This document shows positions 43,854 to 52,595 of a stretch of DNA of 64,000 nt, piece after piece. Every line of letters begins with the position of its first letter. Position 1 is the stretch's first letter. The notes under the pieces were generated by a model, which searched no databases, had not been told where the DNA came from, and saw only the letters and a program-made list of their open reading frames with translations. The translations under genes and the position numbers were made by a program. Origin of the DNA: Paenibacillus glycanilyticus NBRC 16618 (GTDB lineage Bacteria > Bacillota > Bacilli > Paenibacillales > Paenibacillaceae); assembly GCF_004000805.1 (NCBI RefSeq), contig NZ_BILY01000018.1, positions 1 to 64,000 on the forward strand, in the 5' to 3' direction.

Positions 43854-44498
43854 CTACTTCAGAACATATACTTTTACGTTTTGAATGCCGAAATTGCTTA
43901 CCTCTGCAGGCGTGCCCGGCAAATAAATATCAATGCGGTTGCCTTTAATCGCGCCGCCAACATCGGATGCAGTCGCGATCATTCCGCCTGTTGGCAGGCC
44001 ATCGGAATTATAACCCGTAACGTAAAGCTTTGTGCCAAGCGGAATAACCTTAGGGTCAACCGCAACCGTGCCTACCTTCAGCTTATTGCCGAAGTAGTCG
44101 AGGCCCGCCCAGCCGCCGTTCTCGGAAGCATCGCCGCTGTAAGCCGTTGCTTGAATGCTAAGCTGCTTGCTGAACGTATGGATCGTGCCCGCTTGGTCCG
44201 TAACGCTTTGCGCGGTAACCGTAGTTGCTTTTGCAGCTGCAGCCTTGGCAGTTGTCGTTTTTGCTGCAGTTGTTGTTGTCGGGATAACGATCTTAAGACC
44301 AGCGTAAATATTCAAAGGATTAATCTTTGCATTCGCTTTCATGAGTTTATCAACCGACACGCTGTATTTCTGCGAGAGCTTCCAGAATGTATCGCCCTCA
44401 ACCGCCGTATGCGTTTTGCTGGCCGCATGAACCGATCCTGTGGCAAAAATAAGAGATAAGCCGAGTACCGCCGTTGTCATCATCGAAGCTTTCTTCAT
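43854..44498 (-). CDS. LysM and 3D-domain wall protein (YocH-like)
   Basis: A 214-residue secreted protein. A signal peptide ends at SVHAAS (about residue 26). One LysM (HTAVEGDTFWKLSQKYSVSV, then KINPLNIYAGLKIVIP) binds peptidoglycan. An Ala/Thr/Lys-rich linker leads to a 3D domain (IQATAYSGDASENGGWAGLD, GTVAVDPKVIPLGTKLYVTG, DVGGAIKGNRIDIY), with the three conserved Asp of the MltA/RpfB-like fold. Probably a muralytic or wall-remodelling enzyme. RBS GGGGGA. Confidence 0.9.
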   Translation of the reverse strand: MKKASMMTTAVLGLSLIFATGSVHAASKTHTAVEGDTFWKLSQKYSVSVDKLMKANAKINPLNIYAGLKIVIPTTTTAAKTTTAKAAAAKATTVTAQSVTDQAGTIHTFSKQLSIQATAYSGDASENGGWAGLDYFGNKLKVGTVAVDPKVIPLGTKLYVTGYNSDGLPTGGMIATASDVGGAIKGNRIDIYLPGTPAEVSNFGIQNVKVYVLK

Positions 44499-44562
44499 TT
44501 GTGTTGTCCCCCTGGTTTCTGCGTATTTAAGTACGGATGCCTTGCTTATGTGAAGAAAAGAA

Positions 44563-44590
44563 AAGCGTCAGGCGGAACCGCCTGACGCTT
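44563..44590 (-). terminator. terminator of the CAP-domain gene
   Basis: AAGCGTCAGGCGG and CCGCCTGACGCTT form a 13-bp perfect stem with a 2-nt centre and, on the minus strand, TTCTTTTCTTC follows. Confidence 0.85.
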
Positions 44591-44632
44591 GGTTCTTCCG
44601 GTTTACATGACTTCAATAACCTTATTGAAGGT

Positions 44633-45445
44633 TTAGCCCGTGAATTCTTGTACCCACTCGCCATTCACGTAAGCTACGCCGATTTTCGTGTAGTTTGCGT
44701 TCAGAATGTTAGCGCGGTGACCGGCACTGTTCATCCAAGCAGTCATAACTTCAGTTGGCGATTTTTGACCCATAGCGATGTTCTCGCCAGCGTAGTTGTA
44801 AGTCACGCCGAACGATTTCATCATGTCAAACGGCGAACCGTAAGTTGGAGAGTTATGGTCAAAGTAGTTGTTTTGGTACATGTCTTGTGCTTTAGCCGTA
44901 GCCACTTTAGTCAAAAGAGCGTCAGATGTCAAAGGTTTCAGACCCGCATTAGCACGCTCTTTGTTAACAAGCGTTACAACTTGGGATGCGAACTCGCTTT
45001 GCGATACTGTACCGCTGCCAGTGTTGCCTGTACCTGTGCTTGGTGTTGTTGGCTTAGCTGGTGTTGTTGGTGTTGTTGGTGTTGTTGGTGTTGTTGGCTT
45101 TGTAGTGTTGCCAGTGTTACCGGAACCCGTGCTTGGTTTGGATGGTGTAGTTGGTTTCGACGGTGTTGTTGGCGTTGTTGGCGTCGTTGTGTTGCCAGTA
45201 CCCGTGCTCGGCTGCGTTACTTCCGTAGGCAATTTAATTGTAATGCCGCCGAAAGTGATTTTGCTAAGGTCGATACCGTATTGCTGAGCGATTTGATTAA
45301 TTGTATCCATCGAAACATTATTGCAATTTGTGGAGTACGTCTTCACAGCTGGTGCTGCACCTGCAGTTGGAGTCGTTACACCTATGCTGATCAAAGCCGC
45401 TGCTGCTAAGCTAGTGACACCCACTCGTAATGTTTGCATCTTCAT
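44633..45445 (-). CDS. secreted CAP-domain protein (YkwD-like)
   Basis: A 270-residue secreted protein. A signal peptide (about 1-30) is followed by a short unit DTINQIAQQYGIDLSKITFG resembling a LysM-like repeat. A linker of about 65 residues is built from Thr, Pro, Lys and Gly (TPTTPTTPSKPTTPSKPSTG) with direct DNA repeats. The C-terminal CAP domain has VVTLVNKERANAGLKPLTSD, NSAGHRANILNANYTKIGV and the His and Glu of the SCP/PR-1 fold. Function in Bacillales is unclear. RBS TTAGGAGG. Confidence 0.9.
   Translation of the reverse strand: MKMQTLRVGVTSLAAAALISIGVTTPTAGAAPAVKTYSTNCNNVSMDTINQIAQQYGIDLSKITFGGITIKLPTEVTQPSTGTGNTTTPTTPTTPSKPTTPSKPSTGSGNTGNTTKPTTPTTPTTPTTPAKPTTPSTGTGNTGSGTVSQSEFASQVVTLVNKERANAGLKPLTSDALLTKVATAKAQDMYQNNYFDHNSPTYGSPFDMMKSFGVTYNYAGENIAMGQKSPTEVMTAWMNSAGHRANILNANYTKIGVAYVNGEWVQEFTG
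45041..45190 (-). repeat. low-complexity repeat encoding the Thr/Pro linker
   Basis: GGTGTTGTT and related 9-bp units repeat in several blocks on the plus strand, encoding ThrProThrThrPro on the minus strand. Prone to slippage. Confidence 0.75.
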
Positions 45446-45489
45446 GATTTCATCCTCCTAAAATTGTATGTGGTATAAATGTTGTTGGC

Positions 45490-45511
45490 TTGTAACTTGT
45501 TAACTTGTTAA
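45490..45511 (-). promoter_or_regulatory. tandem octamers upstream of the CAP gene
   Basis: The minus strand reads TTAACAAG, TTAACAAG, TTACAAG in direct succession, about 45-65 bp before the CAP-gene start. The 8-bp period differs from the 11-bp spacing of PhoP or WalR sites. It may bind a regulator in the promoter region. Confidence 0.35.
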
Positions 45512-45767
45512 TCACTTGCCCTCCGACGCCACTTATCGTAACATGTGTTTCGAACTTGTTTCATGGCACAAAAACTGGTAAGTTACGCGTTTTCACTGTA
45601 AAAACAGGCGGTTGAGCGTCTTTATGAGAATGTGCTCATTTCTCGCCAAAACCGCAAATTCAGGCGGCTGTTGGCGATTCCCCGCAGCTGTCAGAATATT
45701 TCAACTCTAGGAGATCGAAACATTAGAATCCTTTAAGAAAGCGGTTTCAAAAAGACGGATAACAAAC

Positions 45768-45819
45768 AAGAAACTCCTCAAGAAGCCGCCTTTTCGGGCA
45801 GTCTCTTGAGGAGTTTCTT
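45768..45819. terminator. terminator of the sugar oxidoreductase/isomerase pair
   Basis: AAGAAACTCCTCAAGA and TCTTGAGGAGTTTCTT form a 16-bp outer stem, with GCCG..CGGGC-like pairing inside. T-run is absent, but the stem is very strong and lies 24 bp beyond the oxidoreductase stop. Confidence 0.75.
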
Positions 45820-45842
45820 CAATATATAGCGATATATAGCGA

Positions 45843-46862
45843 TTAGTTTACTTTGATGAATTGGCCTGTTGCTTGGGATTCAAATGCGCTCAGGATAACT
45901 TTAAGCGATTTGCGGCCTTCTTCGCCCGGAATTGCCGGTACCGTGTCGTTAACGATCGAATCGATGAATGCATCCACCACGCCGCTGGACAGCTGTTTCG
46001 TGTTTGTGGAGATTTCGCCGACTTTATGCTTTTCAACGGATCCGTCGCGAAGCTCAACGATAACTTGATCTTCAGGATGCGTGCCGATCTTCATAACGCC
46101 TTTTTCGCACCACAGAACCGTGCTGTTGTCTTCGCCTTTGTAGTACGTCCAGCTTGCAACCAGGGAACCGATTGCGCCGCTTTGCATGCGTACAACAACG
46201 TTAGCGTTATCGTCTACGTCGCCTGCTTTGTCGATTGTACCGATAAATGCTGCAACTTCGGATACTTCATCGTTCAACAGGTAACGGATCAGGTCGGATT
46301 TATGCACGCCAAGGTCACCCATTGCGCCCATGATAGCTTCAGGCTTGCGGAAGAACCAGCTTCCCGCGCCGTCGATGCTCCAGCCGTCCGGACCAGGGTG
46401 GCCAAACGATGTACGGAAAGTCAGAACGCGGCCCAGAACGCCGGATTCAAGAATTTGTTTTGCTTTTACGTGCGGAGGCATCAGACGTTGGTTATGTCCC
46501 ACCATCAGCTTCACGCCGTTTTTCGCAGCAGCTTCGATCATTGCGGCCGCTTCTTCGTCCGTTACTGCCATCGGCTTCTCAACCAGGACATGCGCCCCAG
46601 CGTTAGCTGCCGCAATCGACATGGAAGCATGCAGGTAGTTAGGCGTACATACGCTTACCGCATCCGGCTTAACTTCAGCCAGCATGGTTTCGTAATCGGC
46701 ATAAGCTTTGCCGCCATGTTTTGCGGCATACTCTTCCGCGCGCTCGATTACCGGATCAACGAATGCAACCAATTCTACATTTTCGTTGCCAGCATACTCA
46801 GGAATATGACGATGTTTGGAGATGGAACCGCAACCGATTACTGCTACTCTTACTTTGCTCAT
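45843..46862 (-). CDS. Gfo/Idh/MocA-family oxidoreductase
   Basis: A 339-residue NAD(P)-dependent sugar or inositol dehydrogenase. The Rossmann start is VAVIGCGSISKHRHIPEY (residues 5-22). The EKP motif is seen in HVLVEKPMAVTDEEA (near 95), and the catalytic His pair region in MGDLGVHKSDLIRYLL (near 185). Co-transcribed with an isomerase/epimerase 38 bp upstream, typical of inositol or rare-sugar catabolism. The substrate is not identifiable. RBS GGCAGGGGA. Confidence 0.9.
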   Translation of the reverse strand: MSKVRVAVIGCGSISKHRHIPEYAGNENVELVAFVDPVIERAEEYAAKHGGKAYADYETMLAEVKPDAVSVCTPNYLHASMSIAAANAGAHVLVEKPMAVTDEEAAAMIEAAAKNGVKLMVGHNQRLMPPHVKAKQILESGVLGRVLTFRTSFGHPGPDGWSIDGAGSWFFRKPEAIMGAMGDLGVHKSDLIRYLLNDEVSEVAAFIGTIDKAGDVDDNANVVVRMQSGAIGSLVASWTYYKGEDNSTVLWCEKGVMKIGTHPEDQVIVELRDGSVEKHKVGEISTNTKQLSSGVVDAFIDSIVNDTVPAIPGEEGRKSLKVILSAFESQATGQFIKVN

Positions 46863-46900
46863 TATTTTCCCCTGCCTCTTCTATAGTCAAAAGTCGAATA

Positions 46901-47671
46901 TTATTGGTTCAAATAGTTCGTTTTCAGCCAGTTGATGCTTTCTTCAACGGATTGAAGCGGCGGATTCGCGCAGCGGTCCTGCTCAACGATCAGCCATTTT
47001 ACGTCTGCTTGCTCCGATTGCTTGATAAGCGGAAGCAGATCCAGATCGCCGCGGCCAAGTTCAACTGTGTCGATTTCAGCTTTTTCCGTATTTTTAACGA
47101 AGTCCTTCAAGTGAACAAGCGGCAGTCTGCCGGCATATTTCGAGATATATTCAAGCACATCGCGGCCTGCATATTGCACCCAGCCAAGATCCATCTCGAC
47201 TTGCAGCAGGTCAGCGCCTACTGTTTCGTACAGCTTGTCGAATACGACTTGTCCATCGATCTCAACTTCGAATTCGAATTCATGGTTATGGTAGCAGAAA
47301 ACAATGCCTGCTTCTTGGAATCGCTTACCGTATTCCGCGAAGTTTACAAGATGCTTCTTCCAGGCATCCGCATCGCGGACTTCAGCAGGAAGCCATGGGC
47401 AGATCGCATATTTCGCACCGATTGTAGTCAAATAAGCAATTTCCTCATCGATCTTTGTTTCAAGGTTCACGAGAGGTACGTGATTGCCGATTGCAACCAG
47501 ATTAAGCTCATCTAGCAGCGCTTTCATTTGTTCGGCAGGAATATCTCCGTAACCGGCAAATTCGACGCCTTCATAACCCATTGCCGCAACTTTGCGCAAT
47601 GTACCTTCAAAATCTTGAGCTGTTTCTTCACGAAGCGTATACATTTGTAAACCGATACCCGGACGTGTCAT
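46901..47671 (-). CDS. sugar phosphate isomerase/epimerase (xylose isomerase-like TIM barrel)
   Basis: A 256-residue TIM barrel of the IolE/IolI type. Metal-ligand segments are YEGVEFAGYG, CYHNHEFEFE (His), VEMDLGWVQYAG (Glu/Asp) and LVHLKDF (His). It probably acts on the same keto-sugar as the adjacent oxidoreductase. RBS AAAGGAG. Confidence 0.88.
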   Translation of the reverse strand: MTRPGIGLQMYTLREETAQDFEGTLRKVAAMGYEGVEFAGYGDIPAEQMKALLDELNLVAIGNHVPLVNLETKIDEEIAYLTTIGAKYAICPWLPAEVRDADAWKKHLVNFAEYGKRFQEAGIVFCYHNHEFEFEVEIDGQVVFDKLYETVGADLLQVEMDLGWVQYAGRDVLEYISKYAGRLPLVHLKDFVKNTEKAEIDTVELGRGDLDLLPLIKQSEQADVKWLIVEQDRCANPPLQSVEESINWLKTNYLNQ

Positions 47672-48090
47672 TTGACAAGCACTCCTTTATCATTCAATTC
47701 CTTGTAACCGTCTATTTTTCATAATCTTTACGATTCTCATTATACGGGTTGCGGTGAACAAAAAAACAGTTGTCTTATTACTCTTTTTTTATGCGATTTT
47801 GCCATTTCTTCCGTTTGAGCCGCTTATCTTGTCCTCATTTGCATCCTCGCGGCCGCAGATTCCTTGAATTGTAAAGAAATCATAACCATTTTTTAAGATT
47901 ATCTTAATCTTTGTCGCTTAAAATAAGATCATTAGTTAACTTCTAGCGAATGCAAGCGACCCGTCTATAGTCCAGATTTATCGCCAAAGTAGTAAAAAAG
48001 TAAGCTAATTAAAATTCGGGCGAAACCTTCTGCAGGTTTTATCCGTATATGTTATATCAAAGTCTATTAATGGAATGGAGGCATTCCCCT
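47672..48090. other. A/T-rich divergent intergenic region
   Basis: About 420 bp without a gene. A TATAAT-like -10 at about 47744 faces the isomerase gene. The perfect inverted repeat AAGATTA-TCT-TAATCTT lies at 47895-47911. Nothing else recognisable. Confidence 0.55.
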
Positions 48091-48318
48091 ATGAAAACAA
48101 TGATTCTCTTTAATAACCGCACAATTCCCGTTTATTTAACCGATACGAATAAAAAAGCAATCGAAAAGTTGTCTGATGTCCTGAACCGCAAGGTTACAAC
48201 GGGTAAAAATGCCTTGAAAAACTGTATCCGATCGCTGATCAGCGTCGAAATCGTCGGCAGTGAAGCTACGCTCCACTCGTTGTACGAGAAAGATACTTTA
48301 ACGATCTCATTGTATTAA
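48091..48318 (+). CDS. small hypothetical protein
   Basis: A 75-residue soluble protein (MKTMILFNNRTIPVYLTDTN, ending YEKDTLTISLY). I do not recognise it. The ATG is 9 bp after GGAGG; a longer frame upstream lacks an RBS. It is basic in the middle and has no membrane segment. Confidence 0.65.
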   Translation: MKTMILFNNRTIPVYLTDTNKKAIEKLSDVLNRKVTTGKNALKNCIRSLISVEIVGSEATLHSLYEKDTLTISLY

Positions 48319-48405
48319 ACCGACTACGGAAACATTACAATAGCATGTCCCAAAGCCGGCTGTTATCATACGATGCAGCGGGCTTTGTTGTTTTTCATAC
48401 GCAGC

Positions 48406-48435
48406 AAAAAGAAGCCCTGCCGGGCTTCTTTTTTT
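48406..48435. terminator. bidirectional terminator
   Basis: AAAAAGAAGCCC and GGGCTTCTTTTT form a 12-bp stem with a TGCC loop. T-runs follow on both strands. It serves both the small hypothetical and the convergent lipoprotein gene. Confidence 0.88.
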
Positions 48436-48439
48436 GTTT

Positions 48440-49123
48440 TTACTTCGTTGTTGTCTGCTGATCGGCCTGCTGCCCGTTCTGGGCTCCGCCGCCATTCCGG
48501 AATTGACCGCCGCGTCCGCCTCCGCCGAATCCTCCGCCGCCAAAACCGCCTAGGCGAATGGACTCCGCTTCCTGCGTATCGTCCTTCAATTGTACCGTAA
48601 TAATATCATCGGCCTTCAGATCAGCCAGCGTCTTGTCTGTTTCCGTCATTTTCCCGTCGGCGAAGGATGTCGACACGATCTTGGTTGCATCCGTTACCGT
48701 AATGTCCATTGTCTCGTCGGAGAACATATTCTCCATATTTCGCTGGCGTCCGCCGCCGGAGTTCTGGCCTTCGCCCGCTTGCGGCGCAGAGCCAGCATCG
48801 CCTTGAGGGGGATTGCCCGAAGGAGGATTGCCGTTTGGCGCATCTCCTTGCGCTGCATCGCCCTGAGGAGGCTGCCCGCCACCTTCCGGTCTATGGAATG
48901 AAGATTTATAAATCGTAATGGTCTGGCCATTAATCGATTTAATTTTGCCGATTGTGCCCATCATGGCTCTGCCTTGGAAATCGCCTTGCTGCCCTTGATT
49001 TTGCTGCTGCTGAGCTTGTCCGGTTGTTCCATTTGCGGCAGTGCTCGATTCATCCGACTTCGAGCCGCAGCCTGCCAAAGCAACCGAGATTGCGACAGCG
49101 CTTAGTGCAATTTTCCAGTTGTT
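48440..49123 (-). CDS. low-complexity lipoprotein
   Basis: A 227-residue lipoprotein with lipobox VALAGCGSK (Cys near residue 20). Low-complexity stretches follow: Gln-rich, then Pro/Gly/Asn/Gln-rich (near 75-115), and a Gly/Phe-rich tail (GGFGGGGFGGGGRGG). Two beta-rich parts (MMGTIGKIKSINGQTITIYK and DITVTDATKIVSTSFADGK) recall DUF5666-like domains. Role unknown. Start follows AAAGGGGA. Confidence 0.7.
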   Translation of the reverse strand, partial: NNWKIALSAVAISVALAGCGSKSDESSTAANGTTGQAQQQQNQGQQGDFQGRAMMGTIGKIKSINGQTITIYKSSFHRPEGGGQPPQGDAAQGDAPNGNPPSGNPPQGDAGSAPQAGEGQNSGGGRQRNMENMFSDETMDITVTDATKIVSTSFADGKMTETDKTLADLKADDIITVQLKDDTQEAESIRLGGFGGGGFGGGGRGGQFRNGGGAQNGQQADQQTTTK

Positions 49124-49223
49124 CATCTCTCGTATTCCCCTTTTATGGCCTTTTGTCTGCATTGTAGCAGACCATTATGAACGAGAAATGAACAATCCGA
49201 ACCCGAATGCCAAGCACACAAAA

Positions 49224-49247
49224 AAGGGACCTGTATTCAGGCCCCTT
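49224..49247 (-). terminator. terminator of the MFS gene
   Basis: AAGGGACCTG and CAGGCCCCTT form a near-perfect stem around TATT. Read on the minus strand TTTTTTGTG follows, 16 bp after the stop codon. Confidence 0.8.
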
Positions 49248-49262
49248 CCCTTATTATTCTCG

Positions 49263-50504
49263 TTACCGCAAGGGCCCGGAGGCTCCTTCCTGATGCAAAG
49301 CTTTTCGGTTGCCAGCCAGGAACAGCGCCGTTCCAATCCAGCCGAAAAGAGATGCAATGACAAGCAGCATCGTTAACGATACGCTGTCCGACAAGCCCGC
49401 TCCAAGCAGCGGTCCCAACGTGCCGCGCACGCCAAACAGCATAAGATGCACGCCGAACACGGCCGCTTCCCTTCCCGGGGCAAGTCTGGAAACAAAGGCA
49501 AGGATGCCGATATCCCAAATAGCCTCGCCTACGCCTTGAATCCCGTTCCCTACGATAACAGCCGTATAGGTTCCCCATACTCCGTATAACATGGGTACGA
49601 TCGCGTACGCGCTAATCCCGCATAACAGGACATGTTTAATATCGATCCGGTCAATCAATCGCCCGGCGATCAAGTAAGTTAGCAAAAGACCTGCGTAATA
49701 AGACACACGGGCAAATCCGATCTGCACGTTGCTCAGCTCAAGCACCTGCACTTGAATAATCTGGTAGAGCGGATTGGACAGCATATTGCCGAAGCCGGAA
49801 AAGGTAGTCGCAGCCAAAAATACGGCCAGCTTGCGGTTCCCCGATACAAGCGTCCACTGGTCGCGAAACGAGAACTTCGCGCTTGCTCTGGAAGGCGCAT
49901 GAAGGGCCTGCTTCGGAAGCCGAAGCGAGTTAAATAAGATAATGGATGCTACTCCAAATATGGAAGCCGTAATTAGCGGACCCGATGGTCCCGAGGCGTC
50001 AGCCCAGGAGCCAACGACGTATGCAAGGGGAATCATTAATGCTCCGCTTGCCACCCGCACATACCCCATCAGCCTGCCTCTCACATCGGCCGGATACATC
50101 CGCGCGACTAGAGAAGCGTAAGCCGGAGCCTGTATCCCCATCAGGATCTGAAAGACCAGAGCGGTTGCAACGTAAACGGATGGATAAGCAAACAAGGCCG
50201 GAAAAATAATGAGCAGTCTGCCAATGAGGTTCGGAACAATAACAAACGGTTTCGGATTGCCCGACCTTTCAATCCATGCCGCCCAGATCGGCGAGAACAG
50301 AAGACCTACTGCCGGCGCCGCGGACAAAAGCCCCACCTGCAGGTTGGTAGCCCCTTCGCGAATCGCGAACGGCATAAAAAATTGATTCAATACCACGTTA
50401 AAAATACTAAATAATAAAGTCGCGCTGAAATCGATTCGCGCATTAAACCAGACGCGCGGCATCATCTGCATGCCGAGCTTATAGACACTGCCCTTTGTTT
50501 CCAT
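49263..50504 (-). CDS. MFS transporter
   Basis: A 413-residue major facilitator with about 12 helices. VGLLFSPIWAAWIERSGNPK lies between helices 2 and 3 and MYPADVRGRLMGYVRVASGA in the fourth loop, the second a motif frequent in multidrug or macrolide-type exporters. It starts MEAKGS-like (METKGSVYKLGMQMMPRVWF) after AAAGG. Substrate unknown. Confidence 0.85.
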   Translation of the reverse strand: METKGSVYKLGMQMMPRVWFNARIDFSATLLFSIFNVVLNQFFMPFAIREGATNLQVGLLSAAPAVGLLFSPIWAAWIERSGNPKPFVIVPNLIGRLLIIFPALFAYPSVYVATALVFQILMGIQAPAYASLVARMYPADVRGRLMGYVRVASGALMIPLAYVVGSWADASGPSGPLITASIFGVASIILFNSLRLPKQALHAPSRASAKFSFRDQWTLVSGNRKLAVFLAATTFSGFGNMLSNPLYQIIQVQVLELSNVQIGFARVSYYAGLLLTYLIAGRLIDRIDIKHVLLCGISAYAIVPMLYGVWGTYTAVIVGNGIQGVGEAIWDIGILAFVSRLAPGREAAVFGVHLMLFGVRGTLGPLLGAGLSDSVSLTMLLVIASLFGWIGTALFLAGNRKALHQEGASGPLR

Positions 50505-50623
50505 CCCGCTGCAATCCTTTCGCTCCGCTATCCGTTACTATTTTGCAAGTCATACCCATTAGAGCAGAGATTTCCCGAAAGCGCAATAAACATTTTTGCC
50601 GGAGCTTGTCATCCCCAAAAAAA

Positions 50624-50640
50624 CGGTCCTTACCGGACCG
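50624..50640 (-). terminator. terminator of the small membrane protein gene
   Basis: CGGTCC and GGACCG with a short loop; on the minus strand seven T residues follow. It is 9 bp beyond the stop codon. Confidence 0.75.
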
Positions 50641-50649
50641 GAAGAACCG

Positions 50650-50991
50650 TTACACCAGTATGAACAGCAAGCCGAAGCAAGCGGCGGATACGCCGGTATA
50701 ACACCAGGCTGCCGCCCGGCTGCAATCACGGAGACGCCAAATCCGAATAAGATACCCGATGGTAAACAGGACGGAGACAATCATAATTCCCATCATAATG
50801 CCGTCCATAAATGGATCGTTCATCATGCCGTTCATCCCGCCGCCATGATGCTGCATATTGGACCATTCCATTGCGCTTATGCCGCCCGTAAGGAGCACCG
50901 GAAGAAGCAAATGTATGCCATGCACAATGATTGGAAATAACATGCCGCCTATCGAAAGAAGGGAGCTTCGCGGCAAACGTTTATCGGTCAC
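50650..50991 (-). CDS. small membrane protein of unknown function
   Basis: A 113-residue protein with about three hydrophobic segments. A His/Met/Gly-rich middle (MQHHGGGMNGMMNDPFMDGI) could bind metal, especially copper, but this is only compositional. GTG start 8 bp after GGAGG; the longer ATG frame lacks an RBS. I do not recognise the family. Confidence 0.6.
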   Translation of the reverse strand: MTDKRLPRSSLLSIGGMLFPIIVHGIHLLLPVLLTGGISAMEWSNMQHHGGGMNGMMNDPFMDGIMMGIMIVSVLFTIGYLIRIWRLRDCSRAAAWCYTGVSAACFGLLFILV

Positions 50992-51147
50992 GTAGAGTCG
51001 CCTCCATCCCTGTTGCGTTACAACAGTATATGGCGCATCCACGCATAGATTCGTTTTTTTTGGCGGACCGTGATGTTGTACTGGCAACAAAGTGAAACAA
51101 TTGGAATTCGCAAAAAAGAAGCAGGCATCGCCTGCTTCTCCTCACGG

Positions 51148-52428
51148 CTATTCCGGTTGTTCCTTGCCGAGGAAGCGCCAGAAGTTCCGGTTGAACAAGT
51201 CGTCAAGATCCCGCTTGATCTCATCCTCCGTTACCTTCCAGCCGCTGTTGTACAAACGCTCGTACTTCGAGGCCAGCACTTGCCCGATAATGCGGCGCGA
51301 GTGCTCCCACTTGTAAATCAGCTGTTCAAATACCCGGCAGTCCGAGTGCTGCGGGATGACGGAAGTGCCCAGCAGTTCGAGACGGAACTTTGTCATCTCC
51401 TCTACCATCGATTCAATGTGAAGGAACCACCAGCAGCCAAATACCATTAGATTGCGGAACTTCCGCGCAAGCACGGTCAGCTCATGCTGATTGCTGCGGG
51501 CCAGCATCGTGATAAGAAATTTTTGCTTCGGATAATTGCGGCATAAAGCTTCAACCGCGGAAACATCCGAATCCATGCTCATGTCGCCCGCAAGACGAAG
51601 CTCCGGATTCACGCGGCGGCGAACGCCAATCATGAGGGCAAACGGAATGCCATGCTTCTGGCAGACAGGCACCATCGCTTCGTCAATCATGCGAGTGCGG
51701 TGATCTTCAGCCGGATAGACGAAATCGCCCGGCATCGATACCGCCAGATACAAAGCGTCCATGCGAACAATCCATTCGGACAGGAAACGGCGTACTTCTT
51801 CCTTTGTCTTCTCCGTCCACTCCTCGGAAGCATCGTAACCAAGGGAGCGGAGCTGAACGACCGCATTAGGCCAGTCATTCAGAAGGGTGTCTACCCGCAG
51901 GGCAGCGGAGAACCGGGAATCCGTATTGCCGCCGCGGTTCAGCCATACTTCACGCTCTTCCGGGTCGAACGGATCATTGGTCATGAGGACATGCTTCACG
52001 TTCGAGATCCGGAGAACCTCGTCCACCTGCTCAGCCGTCGTACGGCTGGCAAGCGCCTCGCGGTAATCGTTCAGATTACGCGAGGAAACATCAAGACCGA
52101 GACGGTGCAATATCGTAATAAAGCCGTTTGCCGCTTCGCTGATCGGCGAATGCTCGATAAAGAGCTTGTTCCAGATCCAATCCGCCTGCTCCCGTTTCGA
52201 CATGGCCCAGAAGGCGTCATACGACTCCCGGTCATCCGCCCAGCGGAACGACTCCGAAATTAGATAATGATATATAAGCAGTTCATCGATTCCCCATAGC
52301 AGCAAATTGCCGAAATCGGCGGAAAATAAATGGGTATGCATATCCGTTACCGGCATCGTCATCGCAAGACGCCCAACGGTTTCTTTCATCGCACTGACGG
52401 ATTCTATGGCCAGTTGTTCCTTGATCAT
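51148..52428 (-). CDS. glucuronate isomerase-like amidohydrolase
   Basis: A 426-residue TIM-barrel protein of the UxaC-related amidohydrolase group. The metal motif is PVTDMHTHLFSADFG (near residue 27), followed by KHVLMTNDPFDPEE and VFGCWWFLHIESMVEEMT typical of uronate isomerases. It is not full UxaC (about 465 residues), so the substrate may differ. It is alone in its operon and faces an AraC regulator across a 167-bp gap. Confidence 0.78.
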   Translation of the reverse strand: MIKEQLAIESVSAMKETVGRLAMTMPVTDMHTHLFSADFGNLLLWGIDELLIYHYLISESFRWADDRESYDAFWAMSKREQADWIWNKLFIEHSPISEAANGFITILHRLGLDVSSRNLNDYREALASRTTAEQVDEVLRISNVKHVLMTNDPFDPEEREVWLNRGGNTDSRFSAALRVDTLLNDWPNAVVQLRSLGYDASEEWTEKTKEEVRRFLSEWIVRMDALYLAVSMPGDFVYPAEDHRTRMIDEAMVPVCQKHGIPFALMIGVRRRVNPELRLAGDMSMDSDVSAVEALCRNYPKQKFLITMLARSNQHELTVLARKFRNLMVFGCWWFLHIESMVEEMTKFRLELLGTSVIPQHSDCRVFEQLIYKWEHSRRIIGQVLASKYERLYNSGWKVTEDEIKRDLDDLFNRNFWRFLGKEQPE

Positions 52429-52595
52429 AATCGATTATCCTCCTCAACTTGTCCTAATCACATCGTACCACCGCCGGGGGGCGTACCGCTTCTATCCGGT
52501 TATCGTTCATCGCAGGCCCATTTATATGTGGTTGGTGTAATTAAATGCCAAGCAGTATAATAAAACAACAGCTATTTCATCCGTGGAGGAATCTC

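Larger units (their letters stand above)
45446..45842. other. gap between the CAP gene and the oxidoreductase gene
   Basis: About 400 bp with no gene that I can support. It holds three tandem octamers (45490-45511) upstream of the CAP gene and the terminator of the sugar genes at 45768-45819. No known riboswitch motif was seen. Confidence 0.6.

Noticed and set aside
44537..45409. Cys/Trp-rich 290-codon frame that resembles a metallothionein-like repeat (CCWCCWCC)
   Set aside because: It is the antisense reading of the Thr/Pro linker repeat of the CAP protein.
45446..45767. A c-di-AMP (ydaO) riboswitch before the wall-protein gene, as often seen with such genes
   Set aside because: None of the conserved ydaO blocks could be found on the minus strand.
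45861..46886. A 341-codon plus-strand frame over the Gfo/Idh/MocA gene
   Set aside because: Cys- and Phe-rich shadow of a clear oxidoreductase.
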